Source: Symsagittifera roscoffensis (taxonomy: Eukaryota; Xenacoelomorpha; Acoela; Convolutidae). From it: DNA of 64,000 nt. Below, piece after piece: positions 1-11,520 of the stretch; positions within the stretch are counted from its first letter, which is position 1; the number at the start of each line of letters is the position of its first letter. The notes below the pieces were generated by a model. That model saw nothing but the letters and a program-made list of their open reading frames with translations, was not told the DNA's origin and made no database searches. Location of the stretch: the NCBI RefSeq assembly GCF_963678635.1, contig NC_087066.1, positions 23,737,609 to 23,801,608 on the forward strand. The letters run 5' to 3'. Position numbers and translations under genes: made by a program.

Positions 1-102
1 TCGAACCTCTACCCTCAGTTTTCAAAAAAGAACTCAAAAAGAAAAAAAACATTACGTACAACGCATTCAAGAAACTTAAAATAACTTTTTCACCCTTTTC
101 AG

Positions 103-278
103 AATGTCTTGCAGTGGAGGAGTACAAAAACTTCTACAACAACTGGCATGAAAAATTGCAAAAAAAGAAGCAGAGTTGTACTAACGGTTTATTCAGTGTC
201 GTCGTGGGTCTGCTCTGCTCAGATCAACTATCAAACTCCTTCGAGGAGCTCTGCCTGTTTCAGAAAAGTTGTAAACAA
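103..278 (+). CDS. internal exon of a partial gene, Kazal-like cysteine pattern
   Basis: This is an open 176-base block with a pyrimidine-rich acceptor (ttttcag before base 103) and a strong GTGAGT donor at 279. It begins in phase 2 and ends in phase 0. It encodes about 58 residues with five cysteines. The C-terminal part, LLCSDQ then ELC then KSC, recalls the C-SD-x-(Y/F)-C-x-C core of Kazal protease-inhibitor or follistatin-like domains, although the spacing before it (12 residues between the second and third Cys) is longer than usual. The partner exons are not visible: the left ones would lie outside the window and no right one could be recognised. It could instead be an unrelated secreted cysteine-rich exon or a chance open frame. 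The presence of a diverged second copy downstream argues that this block has some history as a unit. Confidence 0.35.
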
Positions 279-1864
279 GTGAGTACAGCTGCTCGTTATT
301 GAGGCAAAATTGTCTGAATTCTAAAATCACCGAATCTTTTTTCAAATATTTTTTATGAAAACGATGCTGCTCAGAAGCCCTTTTTGAAACTGCTAATCAA
401 TATTTTTTCGAATGACATTTTTCTGGCATTGAGCTCAAATTTTATCCCAAGCTTATCATGGATGAAGCAAAAAGACTTTAGACGTATCCAGTGCTCTGTA
501 ATGAATCCACGTGTTTTAATTATTTTTTGGAGGTGATTGAAAAAAAAAATTTTTTTTTGAAGTTATAGACATGGAATTAAAAACTGTTAATCCAAAAAAT
601 AAACTATGTATTTGCTTTCTAAAAAATGAAAGTTTATTTCTGATGAATTTTTTTTGCCCAGGTTGTATGCTCGCTCCAATCTCAAACTCTGAGAAAACAT
701 AAAATTAATCCAATCCAAACATTTAAATTAACGGTAAATACTTCTCGGCATATATCTCTGTTTTTGGATAACTTGAAATAATTTTTTACGTTCAGAGATC
801 AACAATTTATACTTTGAAATTCAAAGCAAGCTCTCAAAACATTTTTTTTGTCCTTGAGATCAGACAATTTTTGAAGGTCAAACTTAATCAAGTTAAAGAG
901 AACTTAACGGTTGGTCGGGTGAAATTGCTAGTTTAAACTTTTAAAACGGTCTCCGATTGGCATAACTTGCACTGAGATTGGGGACGGTGCAAATCCGTCT
1001 CGTCTCAATCAATTCGTAAAAAACATCAGTAGACAATGTTGCTGGTTTCAAGAGGAACTTCTTGACTTGATATTCAGATCCATTTTGTCCTGATATTGAG
1101 ATTTGGTAGATGTTCGTAGTCATCTCGCTCTAGTTGTTTTGTATCTGGTGTTTTTACTTGCGTCCGGGTTTGAGTCTTAAGTTAGATTTTTCATTGAAAA
1201 TGCAATCTGGCTCAGCTACAGGGGCCTCCTCACTGTGGGACTGTTAAAAGCTATTTGTCTTTTTTATGGGCGCCTACATAGGTTAGCAACTTCGAGTTCG
1301 GAAGTTTTCTGCTGGGGAAACAATTGTGGTGAAGACGCGCCAAGTCTGTTTGGCCAATTTTTGGTTTATAAAGAAACTCGAATGACAATCAGTAAAGTGC
1401 TTAGCTTGGAGATGTTCACTTAGAGCAAAATGTCAAAAAATTAAACTTTTAGCTAGTGAGGTGATTGGGGTATAAAATGAACAAAGAAAAATTGGATGGT
1501 TAAAAGAAGTAGCCACTTAATTTGTTTGTCTTTTTTTGCGAAACGTAAGTAATTTAAAACTGCTATTTGATTTGAAAAATTCTCATTTTGTTAGTTTTCA
1601 GGGTTTTCAAAGACGTAACTTTGCATTGTATTGCGATACAAAAATTTTTATAACCTTTGCTGTTAAACTTACCGATTAATTTCCCGCAATGCGAACTGAT
1701 TAAGTGGAAAACATCACGGCAGAACTCTTGAAGCAGTTTTGTACAAACGTTGAAATCGAGCCAGATTTAAAAAAACTCAGTTGCAAAAATCTGTCGCTTA
1801 AGACAGTGGTCAAAGATGCAGACGAATGTTGATTGAGTGGTTTGAGGTAGCGCCACTTGCACCA
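279..1864. other. non-coding stretch, nothing recognised
   Basis: AT-rich sequence with many A and T runs. Short open frames on both strands (for example 941-1123 minus) show no recognisable domain. Confidence 0.5.
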
Positions 1865-2110
1865 AGTTGAACCTCTACCCTCATTTTAAAGAAATGAGAT
1901 CAAAACTAAAAACATTTTAGGTACAAAGCATTCAACAAACACTTTTCACCCTTTTTCACCCTTTTCACAATCTCTTGCAGTGGAGGAAACGAAAAAAAAC
2001 AATGCTTAGTTGTACAGCAGGTGTTAACAATTTATTCAGTATTGTCGTGGGTTTTCTTTGCTCAGATCAGCTATCAGTTTTTTTTTGTGGAGCTCTGGTT
2101 GATTTGAAAA
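1865..2110 (+). pseudogene. decayed second copy of the left-edge exon and its upstream intron
   Basis: Bases 1865-2110 repeat bases 1-265 with many small changes: the gaacctctaccctca start, the cacccttttca tract, the cttgcagtggagga acceptor area, and the sequence encoding the C-SDQLS part are all recognisable. The copy has lost the end of the coding block, where a T run replaces the region of the last two cysteines, and the donor is gone. It looks like a local direct duplication of an exon plus its intron flank that then degenerated. Whether the unit was ever spliced cannot be told from sequence. Confidence 0.45.
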
Positions 2111-3299
2111 AAAAGTCAATAAATAAAAATAACTCCAATAATCATCGGATTTTTTTTTTCAAATATTTTATTTTGAAAACGATGCTTCTTAAAAGCCATT
2201 TTTGAAACTGCTAATCAAAAATTTCTCTAATGACATTCACTGGCATGGAGCTCAAAATTTTGTTAAAGCGGTTTAATTTCAGAGTAACATGGATAAACCG
2301 AAAAAAACTTAGACTGTGTAATGAATCAGTGAAGTTTTAGAAAACTCAATCTAATTATTAATTGAAAATGACTGCAAGAAAAAATGTGAAATTGTACACA
2401 AAATTAAATTTTTTTAAACAAAAACATCAAAAACTTATTCAAAAGAATAAACAAGACCATTTTTTGACGTGTTGATTGATTTTTTGGATACAAACAAAAA
2501 AATTCACGCACCATTAGTTTTGTTTTTACCATTTCTAGACAAAAAAGAACCTAATTAGGAGATGCAGTTTCCACGTGAAGTATTTTTGTATCATCTTCAA
2601 AATTATTTCGACATATTGTGCTGGTAAGCATGTTTTACTGGTGATCAATGTGGTCAAGATTGCTGATTTTAATAGTTTTTGCGTCGAAATCAGCGTGCGA
2701 AGGGCAAAAAGTTCTGGGTTTAGCTCGATGAATCAAACCAGGTTGCTTCTCTTAAATTCTTGTCTGCTGTTTTTTCTCAAATAGCCTCATGACCATTTTT
2801 GTGAAACTTGCGATGGATTTGTGTTATCTGGCTTTATATTAGATTTACTTGATGCAGTTCAAAAAAAGAATGGTCTTCTCATATTAAAGCTAAACTAAGA
2901 CTTATTTTTAAGTTAACTATGTCAATGGGGTTGAAGCTTTTTTGGTGTGAAAAAAAAATTAGAATAAAATCAGGTAGATTTACCAAACGGGTTAAAAATG
3001 AACAGAATCCAATTTTTACTAATTTTTGATCCCTAATAGTGCCCGATGTTTATGCGTTTTTGCGTAACCTGAGCCAACATATGCGGTAGAAAACAAAACG
3101 AAAATAAATTTACTATCGTGGTTACTCTTTTGTTCACAGTTTGTGACCGTCTTTCGGAATAAAAAAATACATCAGACAAGTTTAGGTGCATACCAATTGA
3201 TTCTGACACAATTGGTGTCCATTTTTTTCTATTCAATTCTGACTGAAGATATAACCATTTTCAGCGCTAAATCTTGATACCACTTCTTTCGTTGTTCTA
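2111..3299. other. non-coding stretch, nothing recognised
   Basis: AT-rich. Small open frames (2575-2784 plus, 3033-3236 minus) have no domain and no splice context that I would defend. Confidence 0.5.
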
Positions 3300-3300
3300 G

Positions 3301-3611
3301 TGTTTTTTTTCTACAAAAACTGTTGTCCTATTATTCTAATTTATCAAATCAAATCAAATTCCTGCAACGGAAGGTCTGCATCAAAGTTATGCAAATCATG
3401 GGGACAAAATATGGGATATCATGAAACAATGTTCAATACAATTGAGCTCTGCTTAAATTCAGTCACTACTCAGAAAGTAAAACAAGATTATTTAGTTAGT
3501 ACCGCCTTCTTTTGTTGGTGGCTTTCAAAAAAAGTTAAATACAGCCCAGCCCTTCTTGTACAATATGTTTTTTTTTCTGCAAAAACTGTTGTCCTATTAT
3601 TCTAATTTATC
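3301..3611 (+). repeat. duplicated block A bounded by ~45-bp direct repeats
   Basis: A ~212-base block (3354-3565) has a near-identical direct copy at 4030-4240, offset about 676 bases. Block A is itself bounded on both sides by near-identical 45-base sequences (3301-3345 and 3567-3611, containing aactgttgtcctattattc). The second block lacks these flanks. Confidence 0.75.
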
Positions 3612-3647
3612 TATGACTGTCGAAAAAACCTAAACACGTGTTTTACG

Positions 3648-3778
3648 ACAGATCTTTTTTTATCACACCACGCAGACAAAAAATTACACTTATTTGAAAA
3701 AAATAATAATTTTTTCTTGTATTTTTAAAGACTATGCTCGGAACATTCTGTGCTACCTACACAGTAACCGGCTATTCT
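3648..3778 (+). repeat. dispersed repeat, copy 1
   Basis: Shares caccacgcag, a ~60-base AT-rich centre and cagtaaccggctat with 25088-25202 in the same orientation. The two copies are diverged but collinear. Family not recognised. Confidence 0.5.
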
Positions 3779-4029
3779 TGTTTTTATAAAATTTTACTTG
3801 AAATTTTAAAATTTGGCTATCTCGTGATTTGCTTCTTGTAACTTCCACTTTGAACTTTGAGGAACTGGAATGTTTTGATCGAATTTCTTGATCGTTTTCA
3901 AAATACGACACCCTCCCCTCATTAATTTTTGAAGTAGTTGGTTTTCTGGAAACTTTGAAAAATGTATACTCCGAAAAATTTTGAACAGTTATTTTTTTAA
4001 ATATTTCTGAATCAGGAACAAATTTTTGA

Positions 4030-4240
4030 TCAAATTCCTGCAACGGAAGGTCTGCATCAAAGTTATGCACATCATGGGGACAAAATATGGGATATCATTA
4101 AACATTGTTCAATACAATTGACCTCTGCTTAAATTCAGTCACTACTCAGAAAGTAAAACAAGATTAGTTAGTTAGTACCGCCTTCTTTTGTTGGTGGCTT
4201 TCAAAAAAGTTAAATACAGCCCAGCCCTTTTTGTACAATA
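4030..4240 (+). repeat. duplicated block B
   Basis: Direct copy of 3354-3565. Starts tcaaattcctgcaacgg and ends ttgtacaata. It shows a few substitutions relative to copy A and no flanking 45-base repeats. Confidence 0.75.
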
Positions 4241-4524
4241 AAAACGATAAAAATGAGAAATTTCCTTTAAGAATAGTTTTTGCTATTACTTTGATCACGG
4301 TTTGCTTTGATGTTGTGGATGCCAAAGGTTTTAGTCTTGTTTGAATAGTTGCTTTTGACTCTAATCCCGATACATCCCCTCCTCAGAAACACAGGTGAGT
4401 ACAGAAGATCGCTTGAGGAAATTTGCGATAAAAATGCGTTTTAAAAATTGAAATGTCATGTTGGTCTGATGCATCAGATTTTGATATGGCCCTGAGCTGA
4501 AAAAAAGCGCAGCGAGGACTGGTC

Positions 4525-4607
4525 TTTTCCATTCTCATTGCATAAGTGAAAATTTCCAGTCTCATTTCATAAGTGAAATTTTCCATTCTCATTGCATAAG
4601 TAAAATT
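4525..4607. repeat. 30-bp minisatellite, about three units
   Basis: Units alternate around attctcattgcataagtga with small changes (agtctcatttcataagtga). The array abuts the left end of the MITE that starts at 4608. Confidence 0.6.
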
Positions 4608-4872
4608 GGCTCTTTTTCCTTTCCCCCTCCCCCCACCAGCGAAATGTTACTAGTGAAATTTTGTTGACTAGTAACATTGCACCTCATTGCACCAGCGAAA
4701 TGTTACTAGTGAAATTTTGTTGACATTATCGGATTGTTACAAAAATTGATATGTGATCTGATCAAGCTATGACAAACATATTTGGTCTTCATACTTAACC
4801 TTGTAAGACCCCTCGCTACAACATAATTCTGATGCATATGTGAAATGGAGGGAGGGGGGAGGAAAAAGAGCC
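4608..4872. mobile_element. MITE with GGCTCTTTTTCC terminal inverted repeats, copy 1
   Basis: Left end ggctctttttcc followed by a C-rich tract; right end a G-rich tract followed by ggaaaaagagcc, so the ends are inverted repeats of about 12 bases. The interior contains a ~53-bp tandem duplication (two copies of gcgaaatgttactagtgaa). A second family member at 53270-53479 has a clean target duplication; here I could not find a convincing one. Confidence 0.6.
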
Positions 4873-5077
4873 ATTAAAAAACGAAGTTTTTTGTCATAAA
4901 ATTTATCCTACTTTTTTTTACTCTTACTCACATTTCACCGGAACAGAAATGATACAGATTCTTCATTTTTATTTTTTGCCGACATGCTTCAATGCTCTGC
5001 TATATTTATTTAATCTGTAGGTTGATGGATGAGTAAAAAAAGTTGTTGGAATTGAGATAAATTACATCATAAAGAGA

Positions 5078-5317
5078 ATGATGACATCTGATAGTGTCTC
5101 GAAGGGTGACACTGAAATTACACTTTTGGAGCTACGGCAGAGAAATTTCAAGTGTTGGGTTTCAGAACACGATTTGACCAATATCGATCATCTAACGAAG
5201 GACAAAACAGAACGAAGGATGAATACTAAATCTGGAAAAACTCCATTTATGGGAACTTTTGGCTCTTCCAATGGCAACGCTAAAAAGAAAAGAAACCTTT
5301 ACACGCGAATAGTGTAA
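5078..5317 (+). CDS. hypothetical 79-residue open frame, unrecognised
   Basis: ATG-started frame with two adjacent Met codons and a hydrophilic, Lys/Thr/Asn-rich product with a basic C-terminal stretch (AKKKRN). It is less AT-biased than the flanks, and the sequence continues into further coding-looking but stop-broken DNA up to about 5815. No domain recognised. It may be an exon, part of a decayed gene, or chance. Confidence 0.2.
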   Translation: MMTSDSVSKGDTEITLLELRQRNFKCWVSEHDLTNIDHLTKDKTERRMNTKSGKTPFMGTFGSSNGNAKKKRNLYTRIV

Positions 5318-5581
5318 GCGTTGAGAAAATGACCCATGCTCATTTGAAGGATAAGGTAGAAACCAAAGCAAGAGTTTTTGGTGCCCGTGCAATAACTATA
5401 AACTAACTGAAAAGAGCTTCAAATGGGTAACAACGTGATACCTTAACAATGAACAACAAAGCCTGAAAAAGCACTCATAAGTTTGCAACGAAAGAAGGAA
5501 ACAGGAAAAAGACACAATTGAAGCAGATAAACAAAAAAGTGCAAAAGGCTACGATATTTGGTGTGTCGTTTTGAAAAATAC

Positions 5582-5815
5582 ATGCGTTTTACGAATGAAG
5601 GCAAAATGAAACAGGCGCTTGCTGTTTACTTAGCCCTGACTGGAAAAGTTGTGGAAAAGCGCCGACTGGAAAAGCGCGGAGAAGTTGTTGAAAGTTTTAG
5701 ATGTGAGTTGCATGCTGTTAGAGGTTGCATCTTTTGAACCTACTCAAAAGCGGATGGTTCTCACTGTGTTCACTGAAGTCAAGAATGACGAGGTTAAACT
5801 GGCAGTTAAACAGTA
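5582..5815 (+). pseudogene. coding-like relic, unrecognised
   Basis: Two short overlapping frames here have more balanced base use than the surroundings and give peptide-like sequence: one from an ATG at about 5582 with a repeated charged motif (VVEKRRLEKRGEVVE), the other ending EVKNDEVKLAVKQ before a stop at about 5812. Frame changes and stops break continuity. This could be the decayed remainder of the same unit as 5078-5317. I do not recognise a family. Confidence 0.2.
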
Positions 5816-5939
5816 ATTGGGCCTACGAGTGACTCTGAATTGGTTATTCCGAGCAGTAGTTTCAAATCAGAGGTCTTTGTCGCTTAATTATTTGTGACGC
5901 GGCAACTCCCAACCCCGCACCCACTTCCTCATCTCCCCC

Positions 5940-6130
5940 CTCACGTTTCTTGTTTATCCCCCTAAGATTTCACCCCACTTGCAGGTGGGATTTGGTTAAC
6001 GTAAGAGGAAAGGTTAGATCATGAGTGGGAGGGGGGGGGGGGGGGGGGTAAAATTTTGGAGGAAGTTTGGCAACCGGGAGGGGGGCTATAAAAGGGGCTT
6101 AAAATGGGATGCGCGACAAGGAGTGAATGA
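5940..6130 (+). promoter_or_regulatory. C/G-rich block with 18-base G run and TATA-box-like site
   Basis: A C-rich stretch (5905-5975) is followed by a long G run (about 6031-6048) and then gctataaaaggggc at about 6083-6096, a very good match to a metazoan TATA box. The block stands out from AT-rich surroundings. No gene starts immediately downstream, so promoter function is only a suggestion. Confidence 0.25.
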
Positions 6131-6779
6131 GGGTCGTGAATTGCAAAGAAAAATTCAGTCAGAACTAGATAAACGGAATACATAATAAATTGTGAAAGGA
6201 AAATTTTGAAAACAAGATAAAAATTTTTGCAGCCAAAACAAGTCCAGTTTTGCTATTTTCTAATTTATCAAAAAGCAGTTAATCAAAAAAAAAACGTTCA
6301 GTGAACCAAAAATAATTGCAAATTTGTGAAAACACTGCACTTTAAATTTTCACCCTAATTTAGAAAAAAGTTAAATACTCCATCATAATCGATTACAGTC
6401 AAATCAATTGGATTATATTGATTTGTCAAAAACCCATTTTTAAGCAAATGTATCTTTTATTTTCAATTTTTGCACACTCAAATCAAATTTAATTCCAAAT
6501 CACAAAATCATTTCTGAAAATGAGTAAATGAGTGCGAAGAAAAAGTCAATCCATCTCGAATGGATCCGATATGTAACTTTGACTAAAAATAATTGTTTAT
6601 TCGATTTTGAGCCTGTTTTAAGTCGTAATCACGTACGTTATCTGTGGATTTGAGACTCAGCTATTTAGTTGTTATTGCAAATTGTCGAAAGCTAACTACG
6701 ATTCTCAGCCTAAAAGTCGAAAGCTAAGTAAGATTCAAAAGCTGAACAAGACTGCTCGTATCAGGGCGAGGCCCTGAAT
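6131..6779. other. non-coding stretch with repeat flank
   Basis: No gene seen. The last ~30 bases (actgctcgtatcagggcgag) form the hairpin-like tail shared with the repeat family that starts at 6780. Confidence 0.5.
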
Positions 6780-7279
6780 GTTCCGACTGCCTTTTAAGGT
6801 TTATGGGGCAGTAATAACATTAAAAAGTTAAATGTGAAAAAACAAAATGAAATTTTTTTTTTTGAAATTTGAATTTTTTCAATGAAAATCATCCCCCCAC
6901 ACGCCATTTAAAGTACAAAAGGATAGATTTCGCTCCTTGTAACAAATTAATTATGGCAAATAAGCTTCTTTCAACCAATTTGGAACAATTTCTAAGACGG
7001 ATTAACTCTCCGCTTACGCGTTAATAGCGCGAAATATAATCGCGCGTTAATTGTCCCAAATTGGCCAAAATGCCAATCTTTAAACCCCCATAACTTTACA
7101 AAAAATGATCACAGGTGAAATATCTTTTCAAATTTAAGCTCAGGACAGCAATACCTTTCGAATGATATAAAAAAAGTTCCATCAAAAACGGCTAGTTAAA
7201 AAGTCGAAATTTGTCTGAAGAAAAAAAAAACCCACCCCGAGCACAAATATTCCGTTACTTTCGTATCGAAAGTCGGAAC
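6780..7279 (+). repeat. GTTCCGACT-ended dispersed element, copy 1
   Basis: A ~500-base unit bounded by inverted gttccgact (6780) and agtcggaac (7271-7279). Collinear copies lie at 10274-10715 (+), 40563-41084 (inverted), 30555-30965 (inverted, degraded) and 51080-51410 (inverted, degraded). Shared interior marks are tccgcttacgcgttaa and aaaaagtcgaaatttgtctg. No coding sequence seen; probably a MITE, superfamily unknown. Confidence 0.65.
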
Positions 7280-9750
7280 AATAAGCTGTAAAATCTTAAC
7301 ACGTTTGTTGAACCTTGAATAAACTCAAATTCAATAGACTTGACCCAGACGGTGAAAAACACGTCGATTGAAGATGTCTGACGTCAGCCAGTCTTCAAAA
7401 GGGACTTTTTCTACCTCCCGTTGCTGTATAATTTCTGGTCAAAAGTCACACTCAACTTCTTCAGCAACACCAATACCCCTCCCCTTGTCCATACTTGACG
7501 TCCCCCAGTCCATATTTCTTCCATTGAACGACGAAAAATATTAGGCTTAGAATCCATTTTCATTCCACGATTATATACCATGTGTTATCTAATCTGTTGC
7601 CAAATCACGAATTTTTATTGAGCTGCAAAAAAATTTCATTTTTCGTTGCAAGTGTTAATGCTCTACACCAATAACATGCTTAAAAAACAAGTTGTTGAGG
7701 TTCACTAATTAAGCAACTTCAAGTTCATATAAAGATGTACAAAACATTATTTACGGAAAAAAGTCTAATTCTCGATTACAAGAAACTGGCTCGCACAAGT
7801 GTAAAAAAATATTGAAAATTTAAACTTTGTTTCCAAGCAGAGTAATGTTAAACTGCGCGCGCAAAAAAAAAACAAAAATTGCTTGCTGGTGTGCAAGTAC
7901 CTTAGAATATTCTGACAACTTTTTTTGTTTGCAAACATTAAAAAAAATGAATAAAAGGTTCTTTTTTTTTGATTTTGTCCTAGAACTGATTTTTTCATGC
8001 ATGTTGGGGTCGGCATTTTGACTAAGAAAAAATATCACTCCCCTTATCAGCATATAAAACAAATTAATAATAGTTTAATTAATAATAATAAATTAATAAT
8101 AATTTAAAAGGAAACGTAGCTTTTTGTTATAAGCTTGATTCAAAAGCCAAAAATTTCAGCAAAAAGCAAGTAACACAGAGCGTTCCCAGCACAAAAAAGA
8201 AAAAAAAATGAATTTCAAAGCTTTTTGTTCACACTGGGGAAGAACTAGAAAGTAATTTTTACTCAAGATTTCGTCTTGCAAGCAAAAACCGGGTAAAATG
8301 GCTGGATATTGAATCGTTTCTGTACCTTTTTGACGTCATATTTATGGTGCTGATTTTACGATAATGAATTTTAAAACAAAAATATCGAAAAAAAAGAATA
8401 GAATGTACTTACAAATGCAAAATGGGAAAAGTAGTTTTTCTGATAATTATTTTGCTTTCATTGAATGAAATAGCAATAAAATTACTGAAATACATTGGTG
8501 CGCATTATGCATTAATTTTTTCCGACAAAACAAATTCGGCAAAAGCAAAGAGTAAGAATTGGCAAAAACTAGTTTTGTCAAATAGCTGTTTAACCAGGCT
8601 GGCAGCGGGGAAAACGCGTAAAAACAATGTAAATAACGAGGATTTAATAATTTTTTTAAATTTAAATTTGTCTTTTGTCTTTTGTCTTGGATTTAAATTT
8701 GTCTTTTGTCAAGCATTACACCAAAATACGCTCTTTATAGTATTAACTTTTTTTATGTTATTAGGTACTTCGAAAAAAAATTCATTTGTACTTGAGTTGT
8801 TTCTATAATTTGAGGTTTCATGGAAAAAGGAACTTTTCTATGAAAAGTATTACAATTGAATAAAAGTAACTATTTTTCTTTGGCCTCCGCTCGAATCAAA
8901 AAACTTTTGGATATCCGGGAACAAGTTTTTTTTCGAGTAAAAAATACGTATCCAAAAATTCGGCTATGTGAAACATTGCCGATTTATGTAACACGACTAA
9001 TTAGACTGTCATGAGAAGTTATCACGAAAGATTACGCGGTGACATGAATAATGTGGCTTTTTAACAAACTTGACATGGAAACTTGCCATGAAAAATCTAA
9101 TATTGCCACAACAAGTACTGTTTTTGGCGAGGTTTTTTACCAAGCTTAAAAAGTGGTATTTCGGAGGAATTTCTCCAGCACGTAATGCCCCTCTTCTACA
9201 AAAAAATTTAACTTTTTGGCAGCGGAAATGTTTTTTTTTCAACATCAAGGCTTGTACTTAGTGCACAAAAAGAAACAAACTTTAAAAAGGTCTGAAACTT
9301 CTCTTATACCGCAGCTCCAACGTCTCTTTTACGTTCTTTTCTTTTACCGCAGCTCCAGTGAACATTTTATTTCGCTTGAGTTGTTTATAAATCCTCCAGT
9401 TGCAGTTGGATCTCATGGATAAATATTTTTGCTCAAACTTTTCCTTTTTAGGAAGGGTTTGAAAACAACCAAAAAACCATTACCTAGATGTCGAAAATCA
9501 TTATAATGTAGTTTTTTGATCAAATGAGTTTATAAAGCTGCATAAACTTAATTATTTTGTTATCTAATACTCGACAGGCCAGAAAAGCGATTTAAAAAGT
9601 ATAAGCCGACAAAAAGTAAAAGTATGAGAAAAAACAAGACAATTTTTTTTTTCAAAAGTTGAGGCTCTATTGAGGCTTCAGCTAATATACATGAACTATT
9701 TTATGGCCTTCAGTCAAACAAATTTTTATTCAGCGTAAGGAACGCTTTCA
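7280..9750. other. non-coding stretch, no gene supported
   Basis: AT-rich. Includes an aattaataata simple-sequence patch at about 8060-8105. A 128-codon open frame at 8422-8808 has low-complexity, AT-driven composition (Lys, Asn, Phe, Leu) and no domain, so I do not annotate it as a gene. Confidence 0.5.
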
Positions 9751-9837
9751 CGCTTACAAAATCTCAAGAAGTGAATGCGTTCTCAAGAAGTGAGTCACGA
9801 AACTGAAAAAAGTTTTCAACAGTGCGGAAAAATGATG

Positions 9838-10020
9838 ATTTTTGGCAGAGTTGATCAACAGTTTTTGGCACTTTTTAATACCCATAGAAGGATGTTCAAC
9901 AGTGCCGAAGTACAATAATGGCATAAAAAACAACTTTGTTCTACCATGCGTAAAACTGGCGATTTTCGGCACTGTTGGGCAACTTTTTTTTCGGCACTGC
10001 TGTACTTCGGCGCTGTTGTA
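9838..10020. repeat. inverted GCCGAAGTACA motif cluster
   Basis: caacagtgccgaagtacaa (about 9898-9916) faces tgtacttcggcgctgttg (about 10001-10018), and partial versions (ggcactgttgggcaac, ggcactttttaa) lie between. The same motif recurs as cagtgccgaagtacaacag near 36991. Probably ends of a small inverted-repeat element. Confidence 0.45.
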
Positions 10021-10273
10021 CTGTCACATTTGAAAAATTAGGCCGACTCTACGCTCAAATGAATGAGGAAACAAAAGTTATTTATAAATTATTGCTTTTT
10101 TGGGGCTCCAAAGAACAGCTTGAAAGCAACTGAAATTACTTTGTGGGACGACATGTCTTCAGCAAACTTTTGTCCAATTATATATCTAGCGTCAAACTGC
10201 AAGCTTTTTGAACACAAAAGTATTTAACAGCAGGAAAAAACAAGGCCGCTTGTATCAAGGCAAAACCTTGAAC

Positions 10274-10715
10274 GTTCCGACTGCTTTTTGAGTTCTATGG
10301 AATAGCGTTCCCTTTGATGAAAATTTCAGAAGAAAAAACTTTTAAAGTTTCTCTTGAATTTTAATAAGTAAATCACCTACACGCTATATGATGCAAAGCA
10401 GAGTTCGCTTACAGCACAGTACTGAATAGTTCAAATGGCTCGATTCAGTTCAGTTTAGAACGATTTCTAAGAGCGAGTAAATATCCGCTTACGCCTTAAA
10501 AGCACTAAATGTATTGCCCCACATAATCTTTAGGCCCCATAACTTTAAAAATTGATCAAAAGTAAAATTTATTTTAAATTTGAGCTCAAGAAAAAAAAAT
10601 TATGGGTGATACGAAAAAAATGGCAAAATGGCTAGTTATAAAGTTGAAATTTGTCTGCACAACAAAAAACTAACCAACCTGTGCACAACACAACATTTTC
10701 TTCGAAAGTCGTAAC
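10274..10715 (+). repeat. GTTCCGACT-ended dispersed element, copy 2
   Basis: Collinear with the copy at 6780-7279, with internal deletions and more divergence. Right end agtcgtaac carries one change from the inverted repeat. Confidence 0.55.
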
Positions 10716-11520
10716 AATAAGCGAAATTAATTACAAAAATTTCAACTTGAAATGCTTGCCTTTCTGCAATCGTTTTTGATTGTGTGTGGGAGATGCTCTA
10801 AAAATGAATATAAAATGAATCTCTTTTTGAAACTTTAATTTTTTTGTGGAAAATTTCATCTAAACTAAAACGCTGTCAGAAGATTCAGGGCTTCGCTTTG
10901 ATATGAGCAGTCTCGTTTTCTTTGTATTCCAGAGTTGAAGAAAAAGCACGCACCGAGCCCCCATAGATTTTAATCATTTTTTATGGGTTTCCACGACAAA
11001 GTTAATCCAATACAGATGTATATTTCAGAACACAAAATCAAAAACATTGCCGTTAAAATCGATGTTTTGAGGAAAAAATTATTATTTAATCCAATATAAT
11101 TAATAATAATCCGATGTTTTGAAACTGAAATTGATTATGTTTGACAAGAAAACCCATTATAATCGATTATGATCCATTTCTTTAGTTTTAGAATTGGTTA
11201 TTTTTGCAACTCTTGCAAAAACAAAACACTTTTCTATGACTCAACAAAAACAGCTTTGATGAAACTGCCTTCGATTTCCCCAACACCCAACGCAATCCCC
11301 CGTCTCCTCACCACGTTCAACCATAACCCAACTCCTCCTACCCAATCCCTCCAGGAGATGAGCAATAAAAGTTTGAGGGAAGGCAAAAAAGATCGTTCCG
11401 TTCGGGGAGAGGGGGGACCTCAAAGTAAAAACTCCTACTCTTTTACCAACACCCCCTAAGTTTAGTAAACTAGGGGGGGGGGGGGGGTTAAGGTGAAGGT
11501 GGGGCGGTAAAGTTGAGTAC
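10716..11520. other. non-coding stretch with homopolymer tracts
   Basis: No gene. Ends in a C/G-rich patch with a G run at about 11474-11487. Confidence 0.45.

Noticed and set aside
3753-4070. 105-codon minus-strand open frame as a gene
   Set aside because: Its end overlaps the duplicated block at 4030-4240, it has no recognisable domain, and its Lys/Ser/Phe-rich composition follows from the AT-rich DNA.
8422-8808. 128-codon open frame as a gene
   Set aside because: AT-driven low-complexity composition, no domain, no splice or promoter context; long A/T tracts make such frames common here.
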